DNA of 64,000 bases, taken from NCBI GenBank assembly GCA_028456385.1, contig JALNQF010000013.1:124001-188000 (forward strand), written 5' to 3'. The translations under genes and the position numbers were made by a program. Of the stretch, positions 1 through 9,233 are shown piece by piece (position 1 is the first letter of the stretch; the number at the start of each line of letters is the position of its first letter). The DNA is from Ophiosphaerella korrae. Lineage: Eukaryota > Ascomycota > Dothideomycetes > Pleosporales > Phaeosphaeriaceae. The notes beneath the pieces are model-generated. The model was not told the origin of the DNA, did not search any database, and saw only the letters and a program-made list of their open reading frames with translations.

Positions 1-485
1 GCTATGAGTTTTCCGCGTCTGTCACCTCCAGTACCATCAGCCGTCCATTCAAGAACATCGACTAGCAGTTCACTCTCAAGTGGTTGGGACGTGCCAAACA
101 CAAATACTGTTCCACCGCCAATTGGTTTCCCGGGCGTGTTTTGGGGCAATGTGACATGGCCATTCTCTAGATATTTCATTGCCACATATGCACCCGGCCA
201 CGCCGAGAGGCGTGGAAAGCCCTGAGTTTGGTTTGATGTTCTCTGTGTTGGCGCACATAGGAAATCAGAATCGTTTACTCTCGTCCTGCTTGTATCTTCG
301 GGGGGTGGTAGCCGGTATGTCATCATACCATCATAAAATCCTGGTGTTGTCCGGGAAACATATCCACGAGGATAGCCATTGCAGCCAACGAAAATTCCAT
401 TTTTAATTACAGAAAGCTGCTCGTTCCAAGTGTGAGCAAGGGCTATACGGAAAAGAACAGTGGTGAATAAGTGTAGCAGACGCAT
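1..485 (-). CDS. Secreted DUF7492-family protein, N-terminal part (runs off left edge)
   Basis: The minus strand is open from the ATG at 485 to the window edge, so the 3' part lies outside. Residues 1-17 (MRLLHLFTTVLFRIALA) form a signal peptide. Cleavage would leave histidine as the first mature residue (HTWNEQL). The blocks GYPRGYV, RTTPGF, GAYVAMKYLENGHVTLP and GGGTVFVFGT match what I remember of the fungal secreted DUF7492 family, whose function is not known. No intron is needed in the visible 161 codons. The gene is divergent from the ferritin-like gene at 722, and the interval between them carries two copies of the CArG-like element. Family assignment is fairly sure; a copper-binding role for the N-terminal His is only a suggestion. 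Confidence 0.8.
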   Translation of the reverse strand, partial: MRLLHLFTTVLFRIALAHTWNEQLSVIKNGIFVGCNGYPRGYVSRTTPGFYDGMMTYRLPPPEDTSRTRVNDSDFLCAPTQRTSNQTQGFPRLSAWPGAYVAMKYLENGHVTLPQNTPGKPIGGGTVFVFGTSQPLESELLVDVLEWTADGTGGDRRGKLI

Positions 486-570
486 GGTCACTTTGATCAA
501 GTGTCAGCAAGAATGGTCGAGGCAAGTCTCGTGGACTTACGAAACATGATGAGTATATATTCGACTGCAT

Positions 571-638
571 GGGCCCAGAACCGGGACACTCGAGGGGCCT
601 GCTAGCAATTCACCACACAGGGTCCTTGTTTTGGGCCC
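571..638. promoter_or_regulatory. Paired CArG-like GGNCC-N6/7-GGNCC elements between divergent genes
   Basis: GGGCCCAGAACCGGGAC (571-587) and GGGTCCTTGTTTTGGGCCC (620-638) lie between the starts at 485 (minus) and 722 (plus), 84-151 bp from each. Both have CC and GG flanking a 6-7 nt core inside outer GG/CC arms. The same shape recurs upstream of at least seven other genes in this window. Function is inferred from recurrence and position. Confidence 0.55.
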
Positions 639-721
639 TCGCAGAACAATAAATTCGGAAAGGCGGGAAGCTCTCTTACTTCTAATTTGAAACGATTATA
701 ACCTAACGCAACTGTACTATA

Positions 722-1780
722 ATGTTGCTTCATATTTTTGTAATCATCTCGCTTTCGTTAGCAACTTTTGCCAGATGCGCTCCATTTCCGGACACAGGGA
801 TAGCAGGCGGCGGACTTCCAAACAGTCCTCTACCAGTTGAAATATCTGTCGGCGGGGCAAAAGATGTACAACTAACACAGTTTCTTGAGAATCTGGAAGT
901 CTCGTTCTTCTCTGCCGCCTCCACAAACCTCTCAATCTGGGGTAACGAAGGGTATTCCAACAATTCTTTAGGTACCGTGAATAGAATTGCCACAGTAAGT
1001 TGACTTTCCTGCGAAATGTGCCACATAGCTAAGTCCTAGCAGCAAGAAGAAGTCCACCTGGAGACACTTACAACCATTCTTAATACCTACAACGTACCCT
1101 TGATTCCACCTTGTAATTACTCATTTCCAGTCTCCTCGGCGAAGGAGTTCTTCGACGTAGCTGACTTTATCGGCTCGGTCGGTATCTCAGCGACCATTGG
1201 CTTGTCTCAACGTCTTGCACTTTCGGACCCTTCAGTCGCGAAATTGATTTCTTCGATCCTCTCAGTTGAATCCCGCCATGATGCATTTTTCCGCGACGTT
1301 CAGGAGAGAGAGCCAAATCCAGGGACTTTTGATACTAGTATCGGTGCTATTTGGGCGTACAACATTGCGTTGTCCTTCATCGTCCCAGGATCTTGTCCAG
1401 TCCAGCTTCCAATCCCAGTACTTCCGGGACTTACAGTGGCTCAGGTAATAATGAGCCAAGCAACTCTCGCTTCATATGCAAATAGTACGATTAACGCTAA
1501 TAGCAAGAGTGGAGACACATTTAAAGAATTCACCTGGGATCCAACTCAGATGCCTTTCGTTGTTCAAGGCGATAAACAGCTTCTAGCTGGTTGGGTGAAC
1601 CAAGCCAATAAGCCCGTGTATACGCCATTGACAAATATATCGAGGGGGAGGGGTACAGCTAAGATGCCAAAGGGACTGAGTGGTATTACATACGTTGCTA
1701 TAACTACCGAGCAGTTTACGGACGTTGACGATCTTGCTCGTGGTACCATAGCCGGTCCAGCCGTAGTAGTTGTATCCTAA
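722..1780 (+). CDS. Secreted ferritin-like domain protein (Rds1-like)
   Basis: Two exons, 722-994 and 1043-1780, give 336 residues; the intron is 48 bp (GTAAGT...TAGCAG), and an alternative acceptor 3 bp upstream would add one Gln. A signal peptide (residues 1-19) precedes a ferritin-like four-helix region. The segment QFLENLEVSFFSAA, then QEEVHLETL across the splice and SVESRHDAFFR, gives the E...ExxH / ExxH spacing expected of metal-binding ferritin-like domains. Fungal proteins of this kind are secreted or wall-associated and linked to stress or sexual development (Rds1 type). The exact reaction is not known. The C-terminal half is rich in G, T and V. Two CArG-like elements lie upstream. 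Confidence 0.8.
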
Positions 1781-2217
1781 GAAGATAGTCATAATTACAA
1801 TGTTAGGTCAGGAAGCCTAGGAAATTATAATTACCAATATTGAGTTGAAATTTTGAAGCCGACTCTAGCGTCTTGAATATTGTCTGTGACAAGGACTTTT
1901 GGTAATCAGCAAATATGATTGCTTTGCCTTTCTCCCACTGCGAGCATAGACGGTTGATTAAGTGCTGCTTGTAGTCTTCCCCCTTTATGATGCTTTGGAA
2001 AAATCGTATTCGCCAGGCAATTTCTCACGATGCCGAACACCGCTCTACAGCGCAATCTCCACTGAGTTTACCACCAATCACGTTGCCCCAATAGGGCAAA
2101 TCGGAAGATTAGAAATCCGATACGGACATTATTGCGTCGATCTGGGTTAAAACACCAAGTATCCAGGCCTATATAGTATAACCCAGGTTTGATTTGGAGC
2201 TGAAGAATTGTCTCAGC
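1781..2217. other. Intergenic, nothing supported
   Basis: No reading frame with coding character, repeat or RNA gene is seen between the ferritin-like gene and the minus-strand remnant that ends at 2218. Confidence 0.5.
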
Positions 2218-2748
2218 CTACCCTCTCTGATCAGGAATTCCTATTGCAAACGCCAGAGTAAAAATCTTTCTGTATATTTGGTCCGCTTCCTTCTTTTCCT
2301 CTAACATCTCTTCCCGGCAGAGTTCCACAAGATCAAACTGTAACAAATAGGCGGTTTTAATTATTTCTGATACATCTTCTTGATCTTCGACAGCTTGTCT
2401 TTGTTAGTGAAGTAGCATCGTTCGCTCCTCTTCGAGTTCTTCGGGCGTTGGCAGTGGTGCGTCCAATTCGAGTCTCCTAGATCGAAGCGAGTAAACCTTG
2501 TAGGAGGAGGATACCATTCATCTGTTATTCCTTTCGTGATAATATCTGCAGCAATGTTGCGACAGAGCCGGTCCGGCCTCATGGAATTTATCTTCTCGTA
2601 AAGCTTAACGGGATAGAACTGTATCCCCAAAATTATTCGATTATTTGCGGGGAGATTGCAATTAGCAAAGTTAGAAACCTTTTCCTCCAGTTCTCGTCGT
2701 ACAAGGTCTAGTTCATTAGATGGAAAAAAGATAAAGCAATTAAACTGT
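2218..2748 (-). pseudogene. Broken charged, coiled-coil-like gene
   Basis: Three stretches in one consistent gene sense can be joined. The first exon follows an acceptor CTAACAG near 2749 (NELDLVRRELEEKVSNF...). An intron of about 39 bp (GTATCC...ATCTAG, about 2474-2512) then restores frame into LELDAPLPTPEELEEERTML. An in-frame TAA at 2404-2406 follows, after which coding character continues (VSEIIKTAYLLQFDLVELCR, EEKKEADQIYRKIF) to TAG at 2218. The TAA would be a Gln codon if one C had become T. No initiator ATG is clear upstream, where a TATA-like TATATAAGG lies near 2910. The product was probably a small coiled-coil protein of unknown role. Confidence 0.45.
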
Positions 2749-2759
2749 TAGGTGAGACC

Positions 2760-3620
2760 TTCCGTTGGAACCGATCATTTATGACGATATACGTATTCCT
2801 AGACTCACAAGAATTGTATTAGATGGTGATGGGCTTAAGAAGCAATTAATAGAAAACCGATTTCTATGAAGACGAGAGTGAGAGTCTGCTGAACAACCTT
2901 ATATACTTCGTGAAGCGTCTAATTCACCCAGGGTCAATAATAAGCAGCCTATCTATGTTACGATTTGTTATGAATGAAGAGTAAAGAGGCTGAGTTGATC
3001 ATGCATTTCCAGTAGACCGTGCTTAGTGTTGGTTCTCCTTTACAGTCTGCTTGACGTCATTTATATGCCATGCAGCCACTTTTCATGCGAAACCTGTACA
3101 GCCTGCGAACGAAGGGGCTTTGGGACTACGACTAGACGCTGCGCCCTTCTCACCCGGGCATGGTCGTGGTAAACAGATCGTCAGTTACACCATCATTGCT
3201 CAGGTAATATGACGATAAACCGGCTTTGCGTTGCTTTCCCCTGATTCTTGCCCGTTATGTTCGTTTACTATCCGTGGCTTAGCATGGCAGTCGTCCTCTT
3301 CTTCAGCATTGCATATGGGTCAAGCCTGGCTAAAACACGAACTGTCGCCCTCATGGTCATACTGCTTCAACTCAGCCTCTCGCCAGAGAAGCAAGAGGCG
3401 GTGCAACACTAATCCCGTAAGCATAGAATCCACTAGAATACTTCTGTGCTTGATTTTAGCCCTCAGTTATCCAACTGAGATGTGAGAACGGAAAGGATCG
3501 TCTCCTGCATCGCCCCTTTGGCGACATGCGCATTAAATGTAAAGTCTGACTTGCAGAGGCGCTGTCATGCCGTTCCAGGATAATGGATCGGATCATATGA
3601 GCGCCGAGCTGTAGGTCCAA
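2760..3620. other. Intergenic, 5' region of minus-strand remnant and upstream of bZIP
   Basis: The segment at about 2825-2870 resembles the first exon of the broken gene below it (ATTAATTGCTTCTTAAGCCC versus TTTAATTGCTTTATC...), suggesting a local duplication. Nothing else is recognisable between 2900 and 3620. Confidence 0.35.
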
Positions 3621-3630
3621 GAACCTCGAG

Positions 3631-3638
3631 TATAAAAA
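3631..3638 (+). promoter_or_regulatory. TATA box of the bZIP gene
   Basis: TATAAAAA lies 69 bp upstream of the bZIP start codon at 3707, a normal distance for a fungal TATA element. Confidence 0.5.
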
Positions 3639-3706
3639 GCCGCTACTTTGCGTCCTGGAGATCAATCAGCACAGTTCTTTCTCGATTCATCATCTATTCA
3701 TATAAA

Positions 3707-4394
3707 ATGGAGCACTATGCAACCTCTACTACCTCTGAGAGTGCATTAGACACGTAAGTCCTGTTTACAACAGCGTAAGATAGCACTGACCTTTAGCAGT
3801 ATGGACTTCAAATTTCTGGATCCGAATCAATACATTTCTCCAGAGCTTTTCAGCCTCGGCATGATCCCAACAGTCGACACTCTCGAGGCGTACTGCCATT
3901 ATGGAGACCTCGCAGAGTACTCATTTGAACCCTATATTGCAACAGCATCTGCAGCCATTACAGAAAATCAGCCCAGTCATTCTATGAGTCCTCTCATGCA
4001 GCCTAGCACAGGCTTATCATTTTCCACAAGTGGTGAATTCTTTCTTGGAGAGATTTCAACCATCACTGATAACGCGGCTTCAGAGGAAGAGAAGCGTAAA
4101 AGACGGCGCGAAAGTAACAGACGGGCTGCGTAGGTTCTGCAATCCGCGATTGTTCAACCTGTAAGCACTGACATCAGCCACAGAGCTAAGTGTCGTGAGA
4201 AGAAACAAGCTCAAATAGAAGGACTACAGCATATGGTTGAAACCCTGCTTAAACGACAGTCTGAGCTTGAGAGACAAGTGCATGTCTTTCAAGAAGATAT
4301 AAAGGCCCTTACTCTACAGAATGAAATGATAACACAGGAGAACGCTAGGTTATGCTTAGAGATAGATAAGGCTACTTGGGATTCGTATGCGTAG
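3707..4394 (+). CDS. bZIP transcription factor
   Basis: Three exons: 3707-3753, 3797-4129, 4184-4394 (introns 43 and 54 bp, CAG/TAG acceptors), about 196 residues. The second splice joins SNRRA to AAKCREKK and creates an exact basic-region signature N-x2-A-A-x2-C-R directly after a KRKRRRE nuclear-localisation stretch. Leucine/hydrophobic heptads follow (IEGLQHMVETLLKRQSELE, then VHVFQEDIKALTLQNEM). The N-terminal half is acidic and hydroxyl-rich, as in activation regions. It is short compared with most Yap or AtfA type factors. It stands at the left end of a series of small coiled-coil genes and may represent the founding type. Its target genes are unknown. Confidence 0.88.
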
Positions 4395-4512
4395 GGATGG
4401 GTTATTTGAAAACAGTAACGTTGATATGTCATAACGAAAATCTTTAAATCTATGCAAATCCTGTCCTGCCAAGTGGCCAGCTGTGACTGGAGAAGTGAAG
4501 TGGACGATGGAT

Positions 4513-4923
4513 TTAAGTATAGTCCAAGCTCAACCTTTCCTGTCGGCGAATAGGTAAACGGAAGGAAGCCGTTGGAGCGACCTGTAATCTCATCTTTCGT
4601 CGTGCCATTTCCCAACGCCAGGCCTCCGCCTTGAGCAGTTTGTCGAGGCTCCTAGCCACAGCATCGCAGTCTCCATAGAACTCATGTACTCTCACGTCAC
4701 TTTCTTCTCTGTCCTTAGAAATCAGCCCATGGCCCATAGTGGCGCCCCACAAACCTTCGACATTGATTGTGTGGTCATTGGGAACATCTTCGGTTTGGCG
4801 CCCTATCTGCACCGCATAAACTGGCCTCATGAATCCAATCTTTATCATTTCCGGGTACTTTACCTCAGGGTAGGCTTCCGCTAGGGAGAACCAGGTGCTG
4901 CCGCCGTCCTGCCGCTGCAGCAC
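4513..4923 (-). pseudogene. Hypothetical protein, probably frameshifted near its start
   Basis: An open frame of about 136 codons on the minus strand has coding character (EAYPEVKYPEMIKIGFMRPV, then a W-rich basic end), but it opens with GTG and has a stop just upstream. A nearby ATG at about 4938 starts MNSNSSAAAAG in another frame, so a single indel in the GGACGGCGGCAGC stretch would join the two. Family not recognised. The 3' end at 4513 is 118 bp beyond the convergent bZIP stop. Confidence 0.35.
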
Positions 4924-5022
4924 TTGAGTTGCTATTCATAGACGGTTTACTTTGCTCTGACAACACTCTTGAAATAAACCGTTACTTTTCAAAAAGCATA
5001 ACCGGGAACTCAGAAACAGCCG

Positions 5023-5035
5023 CCCCCCCCCCCCC
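5023..5035. repeat. Poly-C tract
   Basis: Thirteen consecutive C residues in intergenic DNA. This is a homopolymer prone to length error. Confidence 0.7.
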
Positions 5036-5108
5036 TCGGGCCCCCTTAACAAGAACTCTAAAAACATTGCAAATCCTACACTATTGACCGTGTACTTTTG
5101 TCAGATAT

Positions 5109-5240
5109 AATGCTGAAATGCGTTTATCACAGATTGCTAATTGAGATAGTGTATATTGATGGTTGTTTTTGTTGTTCGACTATGTTCTCTGTTCTCTTGC
5201 CTTTTATGCTTCCGGAGCTTCCGCCATATCGGCCCTAGGT
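5109..5240. repeat. Dispersed repeat copy 1 (partner at 7069)
   Basis: Starts TGCTGAAATGC and ends with a TCTCTTGCCTTTTATGCTTC / AGCTTCCGCCATATCGGC block. The same start and end blocks occur at about 7069-7205 with a more diverged middle. Both copies are non-coding and could be relic LTR or MITE ends. Confidence 0.5.
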
Positions 5241-5383
5241 ACTATGTCGCTAACCCCTGACACTGCCTGGTGGAGCAGCGCGCATCTAACAACTTTCCTA
5301 CATAACGGAATAAATTTTAGGTAAATTAGTTATTTTATATTTCTGTACGAATGGTAGGAAATCTGGTAACAGTCTAAATATTC

Positions 5384-6226
5384 TTATAGGCTCATCGCTG
5401 AACAGAAAATAGAGAGAAAGTTCACCGCCGGAACAAAATCTAGCTCTGTCTGCCTTTTTATCTTATCATCAAGCTCTTTTAGACCTAAAGCCGTCAAATA
5501 CCCGCCTTTCAGTTGGTATCCTCCTGTGCACATCCGCAGGACGTTGAGTTTGGACATACGCACAATGTCCAAGGGTGAAATCATTACCTCGTCCCGTATC
5601 CTGTCGTTGAAACATGGGGCGTAGAGCCTTAGATCGATAGTTTTGTCTGGAACAGATATCTTGTGCCACGTACCTTTCATTATTCCGCCGGATGTCCTCA
5701 ATGGTGCGCCAAACGCCATAAGAAATGTTTTATCTGAACCCGGCTCCATCCCCATTTTGATCTGTCGTAGCTGGTATTTGTCTTTGAAGACCCGATTTCT
5801 ACTGGGCTTTCCTGTGGTACTGAACTTGACCATCCGGTTGAGGGTTGTTGTTGTTTTGTTGCGGATGGGGAAAGTCCCAATAAGGTAAATTTTGAGCCTT
5901 CTCCTTCCATGTTCTTTCAAATACTCTTCTGTATGGTGCAGCCGTTGTGTAAGAGCTGGTACGTCACTACCAAGTAATAGTAGCTTCATCCCTTCCTGTA
6001 ATAGCTTTTCCATCTCAGATACGTTCCAAATTAAATCACGGACTGGATTTAGAATTTTTTCCCGGTCTGTTTGTAAAATACAATCTACCACCAAACTGAG
6101 CTTCGCAGCATCATAAGCTGAGATGTACTGTAAAATAGCCTCCCAAATTTCATAAGGTAATGAGAATAGAGTAACATTCGATTTCTTTTGATAACAGCGT
6201 GGTGAGAACAATCGATTTGTTTGCAT
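5384..6226 (-). CDS. F-box protein
   Basis: Single exon, 280 residues, starting at ATG 6226 (MQTNRLFS). The frame extends 14 codons further up without an ATG, so this start is preferred. Residues about 17-42 (LFSLPYEIWEAILQYISAYD) are a clear F-box, the segment that docks on Skp1 in SCF ubiquitin ligases. The rest (coiled helix, then a beta-rich region) gives no recognised substrate-binding repeat. It is flanked upstream by the CArG-like element at 6310-6327, 84 bp from the start. It is the only plain ubiquitin-pathway gene in the coiled-coil cluster. Confidence 0.75.
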   Translation of the reverse strand: MQTNRLFSPRCYQKKSNVTLFSLPYEIWEAILQYISAYDAAKLSLVVDCILQTDREKILNPVRDLIWNVSEMEKLLQEGMKLLLLGSDVPALTQRLHHTEEYLKEHGRRRLKIYLIGTFPIRNKTTTTLNRMVKFSTTGKPSRNRVFKDKYQLRQIKMGMEPGSDKTFLMAFGAPLRTSGGIMKGTWHKISVPDKTIDLRLYAPCFNDRIRDEVMISPLDIVRMSKLNVLRMCTGGYQLKGGYLTALGLKELDDKIKRQTELDFVPAVNFLSIFCSAMSL

Positions 6227-6309
6227 GATGTGTGGTATACTAGAAACGGAGAAAAGGCGGGGATACAAATAATAAGTTACATTTCTTGACTCGCGTCTCT
6301 ACTTGAGAA

Positions 6310-6327
6310 GGGGACCAAAAATGGCAC
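6310..6327. promoter_or_regulatory. CArG-like element upstream of the F-box gene
   Basis: GGGGACCAAAAATGGCAC contains CC-AAAAAT-GG, a formal CArG box, 84 bp upstream of the F-box start on the minus strand. Confidence 0.5.
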
Positions 6328-6466
6328 TCAGCGGTATAACATTATCGCCATATCCTGGTGTCCTCTAATTGGCTGTAACTAGCTGGGGTTCAATCCGACC
6401 CATGATGCACAGCTACGAATATAGAAAGCCAGGTTATTAAGCAACCAATCAAGTGATTGAATGTTT

Positions 6467-6487
6467 GGGGGACCAAAAATGGTCCCC
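6467..6487. promoter_or_regulatory. Palindromic CArG-like element
   Basis: GGGGACCAAAAATGGTCCCC (6468-6487) has 7-bp arms that are exact inverted repeats around AAAAAT, and contains CC-AAAAAT-GG. It lies 87 bp upstream of the coiled-coil gene at 6574. It is the most symmetric copy of the recurring element. Confidence 0.6.
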
Positions 6488-6573
6488 TTAGGATACTCAG
6501 TTCAAATACATCTGGCGATGGAATACAAGATTGCTTAAACAGTTACAGTACTTCGCCGCAACAGGGAGAGACC

Positions 6574-6905
6574 ATGGAGAGTAGGAAAATGCGTCAGAGT
6601 AATATCGACCGTGATCAGTGGAGAGTATTATGCCGTGAGCGGCTATCAAAGCATATTCGTAAGTCAACAGAAAACTACATGAAGTTATAGCTCATACCAT
6701 TGAAGAAAATGTCAAGCTACGAAAGGAGATGGAAACATGGAAGGAAAAGGCAACCACAGAATCTCAGCGAGTGAAGCTTGCAGAAGAACAGCTTTGCAAG
6801 ATGTGCGAGAATAATCAGCAGCTTCAAGAGCATGTAGATAGATATGCTGCTAGTACAGAGTACTTGAAAGACATGTTTGCGAAGTGCTCCTTAGGGTTAG
6901 GTTAG
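6574..6905 (+). CDS. Small coiled-coil protein
   Basis: Exons 6574-6658 and 6691-6905 give 99 residues. The intron would be only 32 bp (GTAAGT...TTATAG), very short, but it restores frame exactly and both sites are normal. After a basic N-terminus (RDQWRVLCRERLSKHI) the protein is one long amphipathic helix with EENVKLRKEMETWKEK, AEEQLCKMCENNQQLQEHVD and further heptads. No named domain is seen. The promoter holds a perfect palindromic CArG-like element. It belongs by style to the coiled-coil set between 2 and 29 kb. Role unknown; dimerisation is likely. Confidence 0.6.
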
Positions 6906-7068
6906 TTAAGTAGGATATATTATTCTAACTAGAGTTAGATATAATTAAGCGAAGACGTACTACTCTAGTTAATAAAATATATTATAACTATATTAGCTTC
7001 TATACTTAATAGATCTATAAAGTAGCTAACCTTATTACAGTACTAAAATGGAGGGTTTATGTTAGATA
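6906..7068. repeat. AT-rich TpA-dense island
   Basis: About 160 bp dominated by TATATT, CTAGTT and TTATAA strings with very few CpA dinucleotides, unlike flanking DNA. This is what repeat-induced C-to-T mutation leaves behind. It separates the coiled-coil gene from the second repeat copy. Confidence 0.45.
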
Positions 7069-7205
7069 GACTGCTGAAATGCACCGAGTAGAAATCGATA
7101 ATTAAGATAATAGATAGGGTATTTATCGTGATTGTATTCATTGTACCGTTTTACCTACTATATTCTCTTGTCCTTTTATACTTCCGCAGCTTCCGTCGTA
7201 TCGGC
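7069..7205. repeat. Dispersed repeat copy 2 (partner at 5109)
   Basis: Shares TGCTGAAATGC at its start and a near-identical 40-bp 3' block (CTCTTGTCCTTTTATACTTC, AGCTTCCGTCGTATCGGC) with the copy at 5109-5240. Confidence 0.5.
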
Positions 7206-7577
7206 ACTACAACATTTTGGCGCACATGCATGCACAGCATCTGAAGCTAAAACACCAAAAGCGGCATATGGGATGCTTCCCGATTCAGCTAAAAGGTTGG
7301 GTAGCGTCTGGAGAATTCCGGGTGGCGTTAAAGATACCACTCTCTGCGGATGAGGGAAAGCGTGATGGAACCGTCTCACTTAACAAGAACAGGAGAGAGC
7401 AAAGAACATCGAGATGTTTATTATCGGCGTATAACTCAACCTATACCACATGGGAACGCCGAGAATGTGATCCCAAGTTGACTCAGGGACATACTTAACC
7501 TATTCCTAGCGTCCAAGATTTTTGTTCTAGGAGCACTTACAGTACTTCAAGACGTGTTCGGCAGGGATACCAGTTCA

Positions 7578-7630
7578 GGGCCCACCCAGAACTGGACCAT
7601 GATCTACTACGGGAACCAAAAACGGGACCC
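7578..7630. promoter_or_regulatory. Orphan pair of CArG-like elements
   Basis: GGGCCCACCCAGAACTGGAC (7578-7597) and GGGAACCAAAAACGGGACCC (7611-7630) each contain a CC-N6-GG core (CC-AGAACT-GG, CC-AAAAAC-GG). No intact gene follows: the first ATGs downstream meet stops within about 10 codons, and a Copia relic begins further on. This could be a promoter left without its gene. Confidence 0.4.
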
Positions 7631-7639
7631 AAAGGTAGC

Positions 7640-8815
7640 TAGGCACAACCCATGATTAACGCTTAAGGCATCCAAAAATATAAAAATAAGCTATTGTCTA
7701 AGATGCACGCATCGCTTCGCGGATGTTCATGCTGAAGAGGGATTACTATATTCAAATTAAATCAGCAATGTGAGAATAAGCTAGTGCGACTGATTTGATG
7801 CTAGTACTGCGTAGTGTCCAAGGTCTCTATAGCGCACTGAAGAACATACTTCATACGCGAATAGACCTGGCGATCCTCTCTCAGCCAGCGCTTTCTGTTT
7901 GGAAGACTACTTTTTGTAGCTCCTTTATGCAAGGGACTAGCGGCTTGCACTGAGCTGTGAACTCCTTGCTAATTTGGTGTAAGCTTATGGGAACGTGAGA
8001 ATTGTGAGAGATGATTGTGTTGTATTGTAAGGTATCTAAGTGCAAGATATACTGTGATGATCGAGTCTAGGTCCTGAGAGGGGCACCCTTATTAGGGATA
8101 ACCCTTAGCAAGGGATATACTAGAGGAACAGCCCGAGCTCTCGTGGGTCACCTAGGTTTACACACCCCCTTCAGTTTGAAGGTAGCTAAGAACTGATAAT
8201 CAAGATATACTGAAGATTGAACCATCCCTAGGCGTATACATGATTAGAAACTGGTTGCTAGGTTTCAACCAGAGCACGTTAAGCCTCATCAAAAACCCAG
8301 TGGAAAAGAGTACCACCAGTAATCAGTGTCTTGAAGTAAGGAGGGTAGTAGTGAGTTTATGCCAGGAAGAGTGGCATCTGGACTTGCTTGCCAGGAATAG
8401 CGTCTGGACTTTTGCCAATGGACTTCGCCTTAGAATTCAGTGTGCATGACACTAGGTTGCAGTACACTGGGGAGCGACTCCCAGGACTCCTAGCCGCTGC
8501 TACCAACGGTCCATTAAGGACAGGGCGTTGTCGGTCTGATAGGACGTCTCCTAGAGCAGAACTGATGATTCAGGTGCAAGGACTTTGCAATTGCCACGTA
8601 GTGGACTTGATTGTTCATGCCATATAGGACTTACAGATTAATTGCGCTGCTGCCAAGTATGTTGGACTTTGAGTTGCGCTGCTGCCTTGAGAGAGGCGTG
8701 TTGGGTAGTTGCGAGCGTTTGCAAGAGAGTAGTTGCTTCTTTTTAGCTCCGCTTATACTGCTGCGCGTACTGCATACGTGTGTATATAAATCAATTAATT
8801 GCTTGACTTCCTACG
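7640..8815. other. Non-coding flank of the Copia relic
   Basis: No gene is supported. The stretch after about 8640 repeats word groups such as GAGAGTAGTTGC, CGCGTACT and GAGCGTTTG also seen at 9020-9090. This suggests internal duplication within the LTR or 3' region of the element. Confidence 0.35.
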
Positions 8816-8856
8816 TCCATCATGAACTTAAAATGCACTTTTAAGTTCATGATGGA
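8816..8856. repeat. Hairpin 1: 18-bp perfect inverted repeat
   Basis: The left arm (8816-8833, TCCATCATGAACTTAAAA) and right arm (8839-8856) are exact reverse complements around a 5-nt loop. A TATATAAATCAATTAATT string precedes it. Confidence 0.75.
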
Positions 8857-8896
8857 TATTTTTGGTTATAAATTAATTAATTATTTGATTTATTTA

Positions 8897-8939
8897 TCAG
8901 ACGGATCGACTTTATCACAGATAAAGTTGATTCGTCTGA
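8897..8939. repeat. Hairpin 2: 20-bp inverted repeat
   Basis: TCAGACGGATCGACTTTATC (8897-8916) pairs with 8920-8939 around a 3-nt loop, with two C-to-T differences that still pair as G-U in RNA. The outer arm resembles that of hairpin 3. Confidence 0.75.
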
Positions 8940-9166
8940 GGTATTTTTTAAGCATAAGTTCAATTCTGGGTTAGGACCTTTTGCGCTTCTTTTTGCTCAT
9001 TTTATGCTTTGGTAGAGAGAGCAGTTGCGATTGCTTTTTCGCAGAGAGTAGTTGCCTATGTTGGCTATGCGCGTACTACGCGTTTGCTGAGCGTTTGTAT
9101 AGCTCAACTTACTTAATTATTAACCAAGACTAGGGTATATAAATAAGTAATTGTTTCAATTTACGT

Positions 9167-9225
9167 ATCAGTCGGATCGACTTGATCACCAAGCGTTGGT
9201 TAGTGATCAAGTCTATCTGACTGAT
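9167..9225. repeat. Hairpin 3: 23-bp inverted repeat
   Basis: The left arm 9167-9189 (ATCAGTCGGATCGACTTGAT plus CAC) pairs with 9203-9225 around a 13-nt loop, with two transitions. It shares the CAGNCGGATCGACTT word with hairpin 2, again just downstream of a TATATAAATAAG string. Confidence 0.75.
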
Positions 9226-9233
9226 ATATTTTT

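Noticed and set aside
6891..6903. TTAGGGTTAGG, telomere-like
   Set aside because: It is the last codons and stop of the coiled-coil gene and a single partial repeat, not an array.
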